Source: Shimia sp040225985
GTDB lineage: Bacteria; Pseudomonadota; Alphaproteobacteria; Rhodobacterales; Rhodobacteraceae
DNA: 64,000 nt
Direction of reading: 5' to 3'
NCBI RefSeq assembly: GCF_040225985.1
Contig: NZ_JBBPEU010000002.1
Coordinates: forward strand, 434,001-498,000
Shown: one piece after another, positions 26,495 to 33,991 of the stretch
Numbering within the stretch: the stretch's first letter is position 1
Layout: each line of letters begins with the position of its first letter
Notes under the pieces: model-generated
The model's database searches: none
Told to the model about the DNA's origin: nothing
What the model saw: only the letters and a program-made list of their open reading frames with translations
Translations under genes and position numbers: made by a program

Positions 26495-27146
26495 TGGGCA
26501 CCTCGTAGAAGTCTTTCTTGTAGAATTCCTGTTCGCCATCCAGCGCGCGCGCCCGCTGATAGGCCGGACGGGCCTCGATCCGTTTCATATAGGCCTGTAC
26601 GTTCGGGAACCTGTCCAGATGCACATAATAAGGTGCGGCAAACAGGTTGAAACCCAGCATCGTGTCCGCCGCCGAAAACCCCGAGGACAACAGCCATTCC
26701 TGCCGGTCCAGCTTGCCTTCCAGCGCCTTCAGCGTCGCGCCCAGTCGTGCAGCTTCAAGTTTCAATGTCACCGGTGAGGCCGGCGTCGGATCCCCCATGA
26801 AAAGGTGGTGCATGTTAAGCGATTGCAGCGCCGCCGCCTGCGTTTCCGCAAAGCCAAGCCATTCGAGGAACTGAACCCGCTCGGGGTCGCCGGGCAACCG
26901 GCCCAGCCCGTGTTCCGGGCGCGTTTCGGTCAGGTATTCGACGATCGCCGCGCTTTCGTAAATGGTGATCCCGTCAATCTCGAGCGCAGGCACGCGGCCC
27001 GCAGGCGAGATCGCCTTGAACTCACCCGCCCGCAGTGAGCCGTCGGTGATGGAGTACAGCGTCAGGTCGGCGCTCAGCCCCATCTCCTCCAGCAGCCAGA
27101 GAATACGGAAAGACCGCGAGAACGGAACGTGGTGCAGACGGATCAT
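26487..27146 (-). CDS. glutathione S-transferase family protein
   Basis: A 219-residue cytosolic GST with an N-terminal thioredoxin-like domain (HHVPFSRSFRILWLLEE, then SPAGRVPALEIDG and YESAAIVEYL) and a helical C-terminal domain. The first-helix serine may activate glutathione. It is embedded in the leucine-catabolic operon, overlapping the carboxylase alpha gene by 4 bp and HMG-CoA lyase by 8 bp. A detoxifying or glutathione-adduct role linked to unsaturated acyl-CoA intermediates is a guess from context. It could also be an isomerase-type GST. Confidence 0.87.
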   Translation of the reverse strand: MIRLHHVPFSRSFRILWLLEEMGLSADLTLYSITDGSLRAGEFKAISPAGRVPALEIDGITIYESAAIVEYLTETRPEHGLGRLPGDPERVQFLEWLGFAETQAAALQSLNMHHLFMGDPTPASPVTLKLEAARLGATLKALEGKLDRQEWLLSSGFSAADTMLGFNLFAAPYYVHLDRFPNVQAYMKRIEARPAYQRARALDGEQEFYKKDFYEVPNG

Positions 27147-29095
27147 GCTGCGTCCTCTACCTCTTCCTCGACCAGCTGGATCAGGGCGGCACCCTCCTGC
27201 ACCTGGTCGCCAGCCTGCGCGAGAACCTCGGCGACAATGCCGTCGCGGGCCGCGAGCAGCGAATGTTCCATCTTCATGGCTTCGAGAATGGCCAGACGAT
27301 CCCCTTCTTTCACCTCTTGGCCTGCCTCGGCGAAGATCGCCTTGACCAGACCGGGCATCGGAGCAGAGATCACATTGCCCCCCGCTGCGGCGTCGCCCGC
27401 CACCATCAGCGGATCGTTGATGTCAAATTCAAGCCCGTAGCTGTCAAAGACGCTGACCTTGCCGGCCCCCACGGCGACCGGTGCCGCGCGTTTGCCGTCG
27501 AAATGCCAGCCGCCTGCAATCCGCGTGGCCTTGACCTCGGTTGTGCCGACCATGACGGTCGCCGCGTTGGGGCCATCCATCAGCACTTTGACCTCGTGCA
27601 ACTCATCCTCGTGATGCAGGGTCACGGCGCGCGCCAGCGGCCCCCAGAGGTTGAAACCCACTTCGCCCGCCGCCGCGCCATCAAGGCCCAGCGCCGCCAT
27701 CCCGGCCCAGGCCACCTGCGCAGGCGTTGGCGTGATGTCCTGCACCAGCATGTCAAGATCCCGCGCGATCAGGCCTGTATCGACCTCACCCGCCGAGAAC
27801 CCGTCATGGGCGCACAGCGCGCCGAGGAAGGCAAGGTTGGTCACCGTGCCGCCCACCTCGGTTTCGGCCAGCGCCGTGCGCATCTTGGCAAGCGCCACCG
27901 CGCGGGTCGGACCGTAGGTGATGATCTTGGCAATCATAGGATCGTAGAACGGGCTGATCGTGTCCCCTGCCCGCACGCCGCTGTCCGAGCGCGCGAAATG
28001 CGGGAATTGCAGATGCGACAGGGTGCCGGTTGCAGGCAGGAAGCCCTTGGGCACGTCCTCGGCATAAAGGCGCACCTCGAAACTGTGGCCCGAAATGGTC
28101 AGGTCGTCCTGCCGCGCGGGCAGGCTTTCGCCCGCGGCGACGCGCAATTGCCACTCCACAAGGTCCACGCCGGTGATGGCTTCGGTGACGGGGTGTTCCA
28201 CCTGCAGGCGGGTGTTCATCTCCATGAACCAGAACCCGTCGGTACGCAGCCCGTCCGAGCCGTCCACAATGAATTCCACCGTACCCGCGCCTTTATAGCC
28301 AATCGCCTCGGCCGCACGCACGCCCGCCATACCCATCGCTTCGCGCACATCGGCGGTCATGCCCGGGGCTGGGGCTTCCTCGATCACCTTCTGGTGGCGA
28401 CGTTGCAGCGAACAATCCCGTTCAAACAGATGCACCGCATGGGTGCCGTCGCCAAAGACCTGCACCTCAATGTGGCGCGGCTGCTGGATGTATTTCTCGA
28501 TCAACACATCGGGGTTGCCAAAGGCCGTGGTCGCTTCGCCCTGCGCGCTGGCCAGAGCGTCGGCAAAATGCTTGGGATCCTCGACCAGACGCATGCCTTT
28601 GCCGCCGCCACCGGCGACCGCCTTGATCAGCACCGGATAACCGATCTTTTCCGCCTCGGCGGCAAGGAAATCGGCGTCCTGATTGGCCCCGTGATAGCCG
28701 GGCACAACGGGCACGCCCGCCTCTTCCATCAATGCCTTGGCCGCATCTTTCAGACCCATCTTGCGGATCGCGTCTGCCGAAGGGCCGATAAACACCAGAC
28801 CGGCCTTTTCCACCGCTTCCACAAAGTCGGGGTTTTCCGACAGGAAGCCATAGCCGGGATGGATCGCCTGCGCGCCGGTTTGCTGCGCGGCGGCAATGAT
28901 CACATCCCCCTTGAGATAGCTTTCCGCCGGGGCCGATCCGCCGATATACACGGCCTCGTCCGCCATGGCGACATGTTTCGACAATGCATCCGCGTCCGAA
29001 TAGACGGCCACGGTTTTCACGCCCATGTCACGGGCGGTTTCCATCACACGGCAGGCTATTTCACCGCGGTTTGCAATCAAGATCCTATTGAACAT
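27143..29095 (-). CDS. liuD: methylcrotonyl-CoA carboxylase, biotin-containing alpha subunit
   Basis: Carboxylates biotin with ATP and bicarbonate, for transfer to 3-methylcrotonyl-CoA by the beta subunit. The N-terminal biotin carboxylase domain spans about residues 1-450 (NRGEIACRV at the start, the ATP-binding GGGGKGMRLV, and EMNTRLQVEHPVTE). The C-terminal biotinyl domain has AMKMEHS, with the biotin lysine at about residue 608 of 650. The length fits MCC alpha. Propionyl-CoA carboxylase alpha is the main alternative, but the gene set around it points to leucine. It overlaps the ASCH gene by 11 bp and the GST gene by 4 bp. Confidence 0.93.
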   Translation of the reverse strand: MFNRILIANRGEIACRVMETARDMGVKTVAVYSDADALSKHVAMADEAVYIGGSAPAESYLKGDVIIAAAQQTGAQAIHPGYGFLSENPDFVEAVEKAGLVFIGPSADAIRKMGLKDAAKALMEEAGVPVVPGYHGANQDADFLAAEAEKIGYPVLIKAVAGGGGKGMRLVEDPKHFADALASAQGEATTAFGNPDVLIEKYIQQPRHIEVQVFGDGTHAVHLFERDCSLQRRHQKVIEEAPAPGMTADVREAMGMAGVRAAEAIGYKGAGTVEFIVDGSDGLRTDGFWFMEMNTRLQVEHPVTEAITGVDLVEWQLRVAAGESLPARQDDLTISGHSFEVRLYAEDVPKGFLPATGTLSHLQFPHFARSDSGVRAGDTISPFYDPMIAKIITYGPTRAVALAKMRTALAETEVGGTVTNLAFLGALCAHDGFSAGEVDTGLIARDLDMLVQDITPTPAQVAWAGMAALGLDGAAAGEVGFNLWGPLARAVTLHHEDELHEVKVLMDGPNAATVMVGTTEVKATRIAGGWHFDGKRAAPVAVGAGKVSVFDSYGLEFDINDPLMVAGDAAAGGNVISAPMPGLVKAIFAEAGQEVKEGDRLAILEAMKMEHSLLAARDGIVAEVLAQAGDQVQEGAALIQLVEEEVEDAA

Positions 29096-29513
29096 CTGTG
29101 TGGTCTCCTAAATCCTGCACCACTTCGAAGGTTTCCACCATCAGCGGCACATCCGGCGCGAACCGCCCGGCGCGGGTCAGCACGGCCTTGTATCCCCGTT
29201 TCCAGTCCTCGAGATCGCGGAACTCGCCCTGCGCGGCGACGCGATCTGCGGTCATCTCATCATAGCGCAGCTTTTCAACCTGCAAGGTCCGCACCGCCAG
29301 CGCCGCACGCCCCTGCCAATCCAGCGCAATATCCACGCGCCCGACAACCGGCAGCGCCTCGAGCCCGTCTTCGTAGACCGACCATGCCTCGCAGGTCATG
29401 GTCTTGGCCCCTGACCGCATCAGCGACAGGATTTCGGCATTCATCTCCGCACAGTCGCCGGGACGATAGCACTCGGCCCCTTCTAATAGCGCGCCTGCCT
29501 TTTCGCTTTCCAT
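29085..29513 (-). CDS. ASCH domain-containing protein
   Basis: A 142-residue protein whose core (about residues 20-135) fits the ASCH/DUF984 pattern: an early SLMRSGAKTMTCEAW, a GR turn, then a beta-rich part ending with KLRYDEMTADRVAAQGEF and LEDWKRGYKAVL. ASCH domains have a PUA-like RNA-binding fold, and some hydrolyse acetylated nucleosides. It lies between the two carboxylase subunit genes, overlapping alpha by 11 bp. The start ATG 29513 has GGAG 7 nt upstream. Why an RNA-type domain sits in this catabolic operon is not evident. Confidence 0.78.
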   Translation of the reverse strand: MESEKAGALLEGAECYRPGDCAEMNAEILSLMRSGAKTMTCEAWSVYEDGLEALPVVGRVDIALDWQGRAALAVRTLQVEKLRYDEMTADRVAAQGEFRDLEDWKRGYKAVLTRAGRFAPDVPLMVETFEVVQDLGDHTDVQ

Positions 29514-29532
29514 GTCATTCTCCAGATGCCGG

Positions 29533-29606
29533 TCTTCATCTTGCCCGAAATACTCCGGGGGTGTGGGGGCTGGCCCCCACGTATTTCGACGTGTGGGGGC
29601 TGGCCT
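29533..29606 (+). repeat. intergenic repeat family, copy A (variant)
   Basis: It carries the family block CTTG....AAATAC..CGGGGGTG followed by a hairpin GTGGGGGC-TG-GCCCCCAC and a second partial GTGTGGGGGCTGGCC. It sits between the beta-subunit stop (29615) and the ASCH start. It is more diverged than copies B and D, and it is the only copy not between convergent genes. Confidence 0.55.
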
Positions 29607-29614
29607 GCATCGCC

Positions 29615-31219
29615 TTACATCCGGAAGACGCCGAACTTGGTTTCTTCAATCGGCGCACAGAGCGACGCCGAGAGTGAAAGGGCCAGCACGTCGCGGGTTT
29701 TGCGTGGGTCGATGACGCCGTCATCCCAGAGACGCGCCGAGGCATAGAGCGGATGGCTTTGGTGCTCGAACATGTCCAGCGTGGGCTGTTTGAAGGCGGC
29801 TTCCTCCTCGGTCGACCACTCCCCGCCCTGCCGTTCGATGGCGTCGCGTTTGACCGTGGCCAGAACGCCCGCCGCCTGTTCGCCGCCCATGACCGAGATC
29901 CTGCTGTTGGGCCAGGTCCACAGGAAGCGCGGGGAATAGGCGCGGCCCGCCATGCCATAGTTGCCCGCGCCAAACGAGCCGCCGACCAGCATGGTGATCT
30001 TCGGAACTTTGGCAGTGGCGACGGCAGTCACCATCTTGGCACCGTGGCGCGCGATACCTTCGCTTTCATATTTGCGGCCCACCATAAAGCCGGTGATGTT
30101 CTGCAGGAACACCAGCGGTATGCCGCGTTGGGCGCAAAGCTCGATGAAATGGGCACCTTTTACGGCGCTTTCCGAATAAAGCACACCATTGTTGGCCACG
30201 ATCCCGACCGGGCAGCCTTTGACATGTGCAAAGCCGGTTACCAGCGTTTCGCCAAAGCGCGGCTTGAACTCGTCAAAGCGGCTGCCATCGACGGTGCGCG
30301 CAATCACTTCGCGGATATCATAGGGCGTGCGCAAGCCGGCGGGCACCACGCCAAGGATTTCCTCGGGGTCATAGGCCGGTTCTTCGGGTGATTGCCACTG
30401 CACTGTGGACGGCTTGCCCCGGTTGAGATGTTCAACCGCACGACGGGCCAGCGCCAGAGCGTGGGCATCATCTTCGGCCAGATAGTCTGCCACCCCGGAC
30501 AGGCGGGTGTGCACGTCGCCACCGCCGAGGTCTTCGGCGCTGACCACTTCGCCCGTAGCGGCCTTGACCAGCGGCGGTCCGGCCAGGAAGATCGTGCCCT
30601 GTTCTTTGACGATGATGGTCACGTCCGACATGGCGGGCACATAGGCACCGCCCGCGGTACAGGAGCCCATGACCACGGCGATCTGCGGAATGCCCTTGGC
30701 CGACATATTGGCCTGATTATAGAAGATACGGCCAAAGTGATCGCGATCCGGGAACACCTCGTCCTGTTGCGGCAGGTTGGCCCCGCCCGAGTCGACCAGA
30801 TAGATACAGGGCAGATGGCATTGTTCCGCGATTTCCTGCGCGCGCAGGTGCTTTTTCACGGTCATCGGGAAATATGTGCCGCCCTTCACGGTGGCGTCAT
30901 TGCAGACCACCATGACCTCTTGCCCCGACACGCGGCCAATCCCGGCGATCACACCAGCCGCAGGGGCGGCGTTGTCATACATGTCATGCGCCGCCGTCGC
31001 CCCTACCTCGAGGAAAGGCGAGCCCGGGTCCAGCAGGTTCGCAACCCGTTCGCGCGGCAGCATCTTGCCCCGGCTAACATGGCGGTCACGGGCGCGTTCG
31101 CCGCCCCCCTGTGCAGCCATGGCTGCCGCCTCGGCGACAACGCCCAGCGCCTCGAGGTGCGCCGCGCGGTTCTGGCGGGCCTCTTCGCTGGTAGGTACAA
31201 ATTTCGAGTCCAGTTTCAT
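29615..31219 (-). CDS. liuB: methylcrotonyl-CoA carboxylase beta subunit (carboxyltransferase)
   Basis: Transfers the carboxyl group from biotin to 3-methylcrotonyl-CoA, giving 3-methylglutaconyl-CoA. It is a 534-residue acyl-CoA carboxyltransferase with two crotonase-like halves: acyl-CoA-binding YLVDSGGANLPQQDEVFPD and VMGSCTAGGAYVPAMSD in the N half, and NITGFMVGRKYE and GGSFGAGNYGMAGRAY in the C half. ATG 31219 (MKLDSKFVP) lies just after GGAGAACCGGCA; an upstream 23-residue extension is unlike the family. The start overlaps a possible small frame upstream (ATGA). The partner alpha subunit follows after the ASCH gene. Confidence 0.94.
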   Translation of the reverse strand: MKLDSKFVPTSEEARQNRAAHLEALGVVAEAAAMAAQGGGERARDRHVSRGKMLPRERVANLLDPGSPFLEVGATAAHDMYDNAAPAAGVIAGIGRVSGQEVMVVCNDATVKGGTYFPMTVKKHLRAQEIAEQCHLPCIYLVDSGGANLPQQDEVFPDRDHFGRIFYNQANMSAKGIPQIAVVMGSCTAGGAYVPAMSDVTIIVKEQGTIFLAGPPLVKAATGEVVSAEDLGGGDVHTRLSGVADYLAEDDAHALALARRAVEHLNRGKPSTVQWQSPEEPAYDPEEILGVVPAGLRTPYDIREVIARTVDGSRFDEFKPRFGETLVTGFAHVKGCPVGIVANNGVLYSESAVKGAHFIELCAQRGIPLVFLQNITGFMVGRKYESEGIARHGAKMVTAVATAKVPKITMLVGGSFGAGNYGMAGRAYSPRFLWTWPNSRISVMGGEQAAGVLATVKRDAIERQGGEWSTEEEAAFKQPTLDMFEHQSHPLYASARLWDDGVIDPRKTRDVLALSLSASLCAPIEETKFGVFRM

Positions 31220-31383
31220 TGCCGGTTCTCCATTCCAGTTGGTGCCTTGACCGGGAGCGGGGACAAGACCCGCCGCCGTCCAGGACAATCGTCATCCAGC
31301 GCCGCGACCGGCGCGCTTCTGTCCAGAGCAGCGTCAAAGCCACCCGGTCTGCGTTTCAAATCTTCAGGACTGCGAGTCATCAT
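31216..31383 (-). CDS. possible 55-residue small protein linking the LprI-like and carboxylase beta genes
   Basis: An open frame of 55 codons fills the gap exactly. Its ATG pair (31383/31380) overlaps the LprI-like stop, and its TGA overlaps the carboxylase beta ATG. The product is polar, rich in Arg, Pro and Asp, with no signal or membrane segment and no recognised family. Third-position GC is lower than in neighbouring genes, which argues against it. It may only be a translational-coupling frame. Confidence 0.3.
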   Translation of the reverse strand: MMTRSPEDLKRRPGGFDAALDRSAPVAALDDDCPGRRRVLSPLPVKAPTGMENRQ

Positions 31384-31901
31384 TGCGCGTCCTCACGCGC
31401 CTGCGCTTCAAGATACAGCGCCTGCGTTGCAGTCAGGGTCATGTGACAAGCCACTGTGGCCGGCCCACCGCCGGTGCCCCCGCCCCACAGCGACCGCTCG
31501 TAGTCACAGGTTGCGTCGCGATAGGTGATCCACGCCCGCTGCATCTGTTTCAGGGCTTCGGCCTGTGACGGCGCAGAAGACCCGATCTCCTGCATTTCGG
31601 CATCCAAAGCCATGGCCGCAGACCGCACCGTGCCATAGGCAGTGTTCAGGCGGGCATCCCAATAGGCGCGCTCTTGCTCGAGACAGCCGCCCATACCGAC
31701 GGTCGTGCCACCATCGGATGTGGCCGCCATGCAGGCATTGGCTGAGGCCCCGATACAGGTTGCGGGATCCGCATCATCCGAAAGGGTCACGAAACAAGCT
31801 TCGGTTTCGGTCGGCGAAAATACGAGATTCTGCGCCTGGGCCGCGCTGCCCAGCGCCAGACATGCAAGCCATGCGATATTTGCAAACCCGATATGCCTCA
31901 T
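31380..31901 (-). CDS. LprI-like (DUF1311) exported protein
   Basis: A 173-residue secreted protein with a signal peptide (hydrophobic AWLACLALGSAAQA, cleavage after about residue 22) and a mature domain with six cysteines. It ends in the DUF1311/LprI pattern: LNTAYG, then ALKQMQRAWITYRDATCDYE and VACHMTLTATQALYLE. LprI of Mycobacterium is reported to inhibit lysozyme, and other members have unknown periplasmic roles. It is divergent from ompW (134-bp gap with the FNR-type box) and reads towards the carboxylase genes. Confidence 0.8.
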   Translation of the reverse strand: MRHIGFANIAWLACLALGSAAQAQNLVFSPTETEACFVTLSDDADPATCIGASANACMAATSDGGTTVGMGGCLEQERAYWDARLNTAYGTVRSAAMALDAEMQEIGSSAPSQAEALKQMQRAWITYRDATCDYERSLWGGGTGGGPATVACHMTLTATQALYLEAQAREDAQ

Positions 31902-31963
31902 GCGCAGACCCCCAATTTTTCTTGATGTTTCAACGCAACACAATCCGCAGCAGTTGCAGGGAA

Positions 31964-31977
31964 TTGATCCAGATCAG
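31964..31977. promoter_or_regulatory. FNR/FnrL-type box upstream of ompW
   Basis: TTGAT-CCAG-ATCAG matches the FNR consensus TTGAT-N4-ATCAA at nine of ten positions. It is centred about 65 bp before the ompW ATG in the divergent 134-bp gap. E. coli ompW is known to respond to FNR, and Rhodobacterales use FnrL for oxygen control. It could also act on the divergent LprI-like gene. Confidence 0.65.
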
Positions 31978-32035
31978 GTTTCCGTATCGCGACTCGGCAC
32001 AGGGTCTGCGGGTAACTTCTGAAATAGGTAGAACA

Positions 32036-32638
32036 ATGAAACGTACCACCTCCGCACTGGCCCTGACCACCGCCCTGATCGCCCTTGCCGGCCCTCTTGC
32101 CGCGCAATCCCAAGGCGATATGACCTTTGGTCTGGGTCTGGCCTATGTTGAGCCGAAATCGGACAACGGCACCCTTGCTGGTGCTCCGCTGACCATCAGC
32201 GACGACACCCAGCTTTCGCTGACCTTCGAATACTTCATCCGCGACAACATCGGCATCGAGATCCTGGCCGCGACCCCGTTCTCGCACGACCTGTATCTTG
32301 GTGGCGCCTATGCCGGCAAAACCAAACACCTGCCGCCCACGGTTTCGGTGAACTACCACTTCGCAACCAAAACCGCGTGGAAGCCTTTTGTTGGCCTCGG
32401 TATCAACTACACCACCTTCTTCGAGGAAAGCAGCCCACTGGGGACGCTGAAACTTGACGACAGCTGGGGCATCGCGGCCCATGCCGGTATCGACTATGCG
32501 GTTTCGGACAACGGATCGCTGCGCTTTGACCTGCGCTGGATGGACATCGAATCTAAAGCCTACCTGAACGGCGCCTATATCGGCAAAGCCGACATTGATC
32601 CCATCGTTGTTGGCGTATCCTACGTGCACCGCTTCTGA
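32036..32638 (+). CDS. ompW: OmpW-family outer membrane protein
   Basis: An eight-stranded outer-membrane beta-barrel for small hydrophobic molecules. It is 200 residues with a signal peptide (MKRTTSALALTTALIALAGPLAA) and alternating beta-strand sequence. Family stretches are visible: LTFEYFIRDNIGIEILAATPF, LPPTVSVNYHF, KPFVGLGINYTTFF and a C-terminal strand ending in HRF, the terminal aromatic used by the BAM complex. ATG 32036 is chosen because it opens the signal peptide; the frame upstream is not coding. An FNR-type box lies upstream and a terminator downstream. Confidence 0.93.
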   Translation: MKRTTSALALTTALIALAGPLAAQSQGDMTFGLGLAYVEPKSDNGTLAGAPLTISDDTQLSLTFEYFIRDNIGIEILAATPFSHDLYLGGAYAGKTKHLPPTVSVNYHFATKTAWKPFVGLGINYTTFFEESSPLGTLKLDDSWGIAAHAGIDYAVSDNGSLRFDLRWMDIESKAYLNGAYIGKADIDPIVVGVSYVHRF

Positions 32639-32687
32639 TCCCGTGATCCTGCGGTTGGGCCGACATGGCCCGACCGAATTCATGCGC

Positions 32688-32722
32688 AAGCCCGTGTGCC
32701 CCTCGGACACACGGGCTTTTCG
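32688..32722 (+). terminator. intrinsic terminator of ompW
   Basis: An 11-bp perfect stem (32688-32698 against 32708-32718) with a 9-nt loop is followed by TTTTCGTTT. There is no A-run on the left, so it should work mainly for the plus-strand ompW transcript and not for the convergent ivd gene. Confidence 0.85.
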
Positions 32723-32723
32723 T

Positions 32724-33890
32724 TTAGCCTGACTGCTTGGCCATCATTTCGCGGCCGATCAACATCCGGCGAATTTCCGACGTGCCCGCCCCGATTTCCA
32801 TCAACTTGGCATCGCGGAAGATCCGGCCCACGGGGTTGTCGCTCAGGTATCCGGCCCCACCAAAGGCCTGCACAGCCTGGTGCGCCACGACCATCGCTTC
32901 CTCCGACGCGTATAGACAGCAGGCCGCCGCGTCCTGACGGGTGATCTCGCCCCGGTCACAGGCCTTGGCCGCCTCATACACATAGGCGCGGGCCGAGTTC
33001 ATCTTGGTATACATGTCGGCGATCTTGCCCTGCATCAGCTGGAACGACCCGATCGGTTTGCCGAACTGTTCGCGCTCGACCATGTAGGGCATGACCTCAT
33101 CCAGACAGGCCGCCATGATACCTGTCCCGATCCCTGCCAGAACGACGCGCTCGTAATCCAGACCCGACATCAGGACCGCAACGCCTTTGCCCTCTTCGCC
33201 AAGGATGTTCTCGTAGGGCACCTCGACATTTTCAAAGATCAGTTCGGCCGTGTTCGACCCGCGCATCCCCAGCTTGTCGAAATGCGGGCTGGTCGAGAAC
33301 CCGGCCATGGATTTCTCGATGATGAACGCCGTGATGCCACGCGGGCCCGCATCGGGATCGGTCTTGGCATAGACCACCAGAGTGTCGGCATCCGGACCGT
33401 TGGTGATCCAGTACTTGTTGCCGTTCAGGATGAACCGGTCGTTTTTCTTCTCGGCACGCAGTTTCATCGACACGACGTCCGACCCGGCAGAGGGTTCCGA
33501 CATGGCCAGTGCACCCACATGTTCGCCCGAAATCAGGCCGGGCAGGTATTTCTGCTTTTGCTCTTCGTTGCCGTTAAGCTTGATCTGGTTGACGCAAAGG
33601 TTCGAATGCGCGCCATAAGACAGCGAGATCGACGCCGATGCGCGGGCGATTTCCTCGACCGCAATCACATGCGCCAGATAGGACATACCCGCCCCGCCAT
33701 ATTCTTCGGGCGTGGTGATGCCCAGCAGCCCCAGATCGCCGAACTCTTTCCAAAGCTCGTTCGGAAACTCGTTTTTCTCGTCGACCTCAGCCGCCATAGG
33801 CTTGATTCGCTCCTGTGCGAAACGGTGCACCATTTCGCGCATTGCGTTGACGTCTTCACCAAGATCAAAATTCATCGTGTGCATGAACAT
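32724..33890 (-). CDS. ivd: isovaleryl-CoA dehydrogenase
   Basis: An FAD enzyme that oxidises isovaleryl-CoA to 3-methylcrotonyl-CoA, the substrate of the carboxylase encoded further along. It is 388 residues with the acyl-CoA dehydrogenase layout. ITTPEEYGGAGMSYL is in the N domain, the flavin/substrate loop AMSEPSAGSDVVSM mid-protein, and VLMSGLDYERVVLAGIG at about residue 245. The last of these carries the glutamate that marks isovaleryl-CoA dehydrogenases as opposed to short-chain enzymes with the base near the C-terminus. The start is one of three close ATGs (33890, 33884, 33875); 33890 has GGGAG about 10 nt upstream. A palindrome upstream may be an operator. Confidence 0.93.
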   Translation of the reverse strand: MFMHTMNFDLGEDVNAMREMVHRFAQERIKPMAAEVDEKNEFPNELWKEFGDLGLLGITTPEEYGGAGMSYLAHVIAVEEIARASASISLSYGAHSNLCVNQIKLNGNEEQKQKYLPGLISGEHVGALAMSEPSAGSDVVSMKLRAEKKNDRFILNGNKYWITNGPDADTLVVYAKTDPDAGPRGITAFIIEKSMAGFSTSPHFDKLGMRGSNTAELIFENVEVPYENILGEEGKGVAVLMSGLDYERVVLAGIGTGIMAACLDEVMPYMVEREQFGKPIGSFQLMQGKIADMYTKMNSARAYVYEAAKACDRGEITRQDAAACCLYASEEAMVVAHQAVQAFGGAGYLSDNPVGRIFRDAKLMEIGAGTSEIRRMLIGREMMAKQSG

Positions 33891-33910
33891 CGCTCAAACA
33901 CTCCCATTAT

Positions 33911-33924
33911 TGAACGCTTGTTCA
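33911..33924. promoter_or_regulatory. candidate operator upstream of ivd
   Basis: TGAAC-GCTT-GTTCA is a perfect 5-bp inverted repeat with a 4-bp centre, 21 bp before the ivd ATG. On the minus strand it lies just downstream of a possible promoter (TTGATC, 17 bp, TAGTTT at about 33931-33959), where a repressor would act. TetR-type regulators of acyl-CoA genes often bind sites of this shape, but none is encoded nearby. Confidence 0.35.
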
Positions 33925-33991
33925 TTAAACTACGTCATGTCACAAATCCGATCAAGACTTATTCCGCCCCACGTAGAACTACGGCCCCCTG

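Noticed and set aside
27263..29677. 804-codon plus-strand frame opposite the methylcrotonyl-CoA carboxylase alpha gene
   Set aside because: Antisense shadow; the opposite strand has unmistakable biotin carboxylase and biotinyl domains.
32036..32638. OmpW frame extended upstream to 31565
   Set aside because: The upstream part is antisense to the LprI-like gene and lacks a membrane or barrel pattern; the signal peptide begins at 32036.
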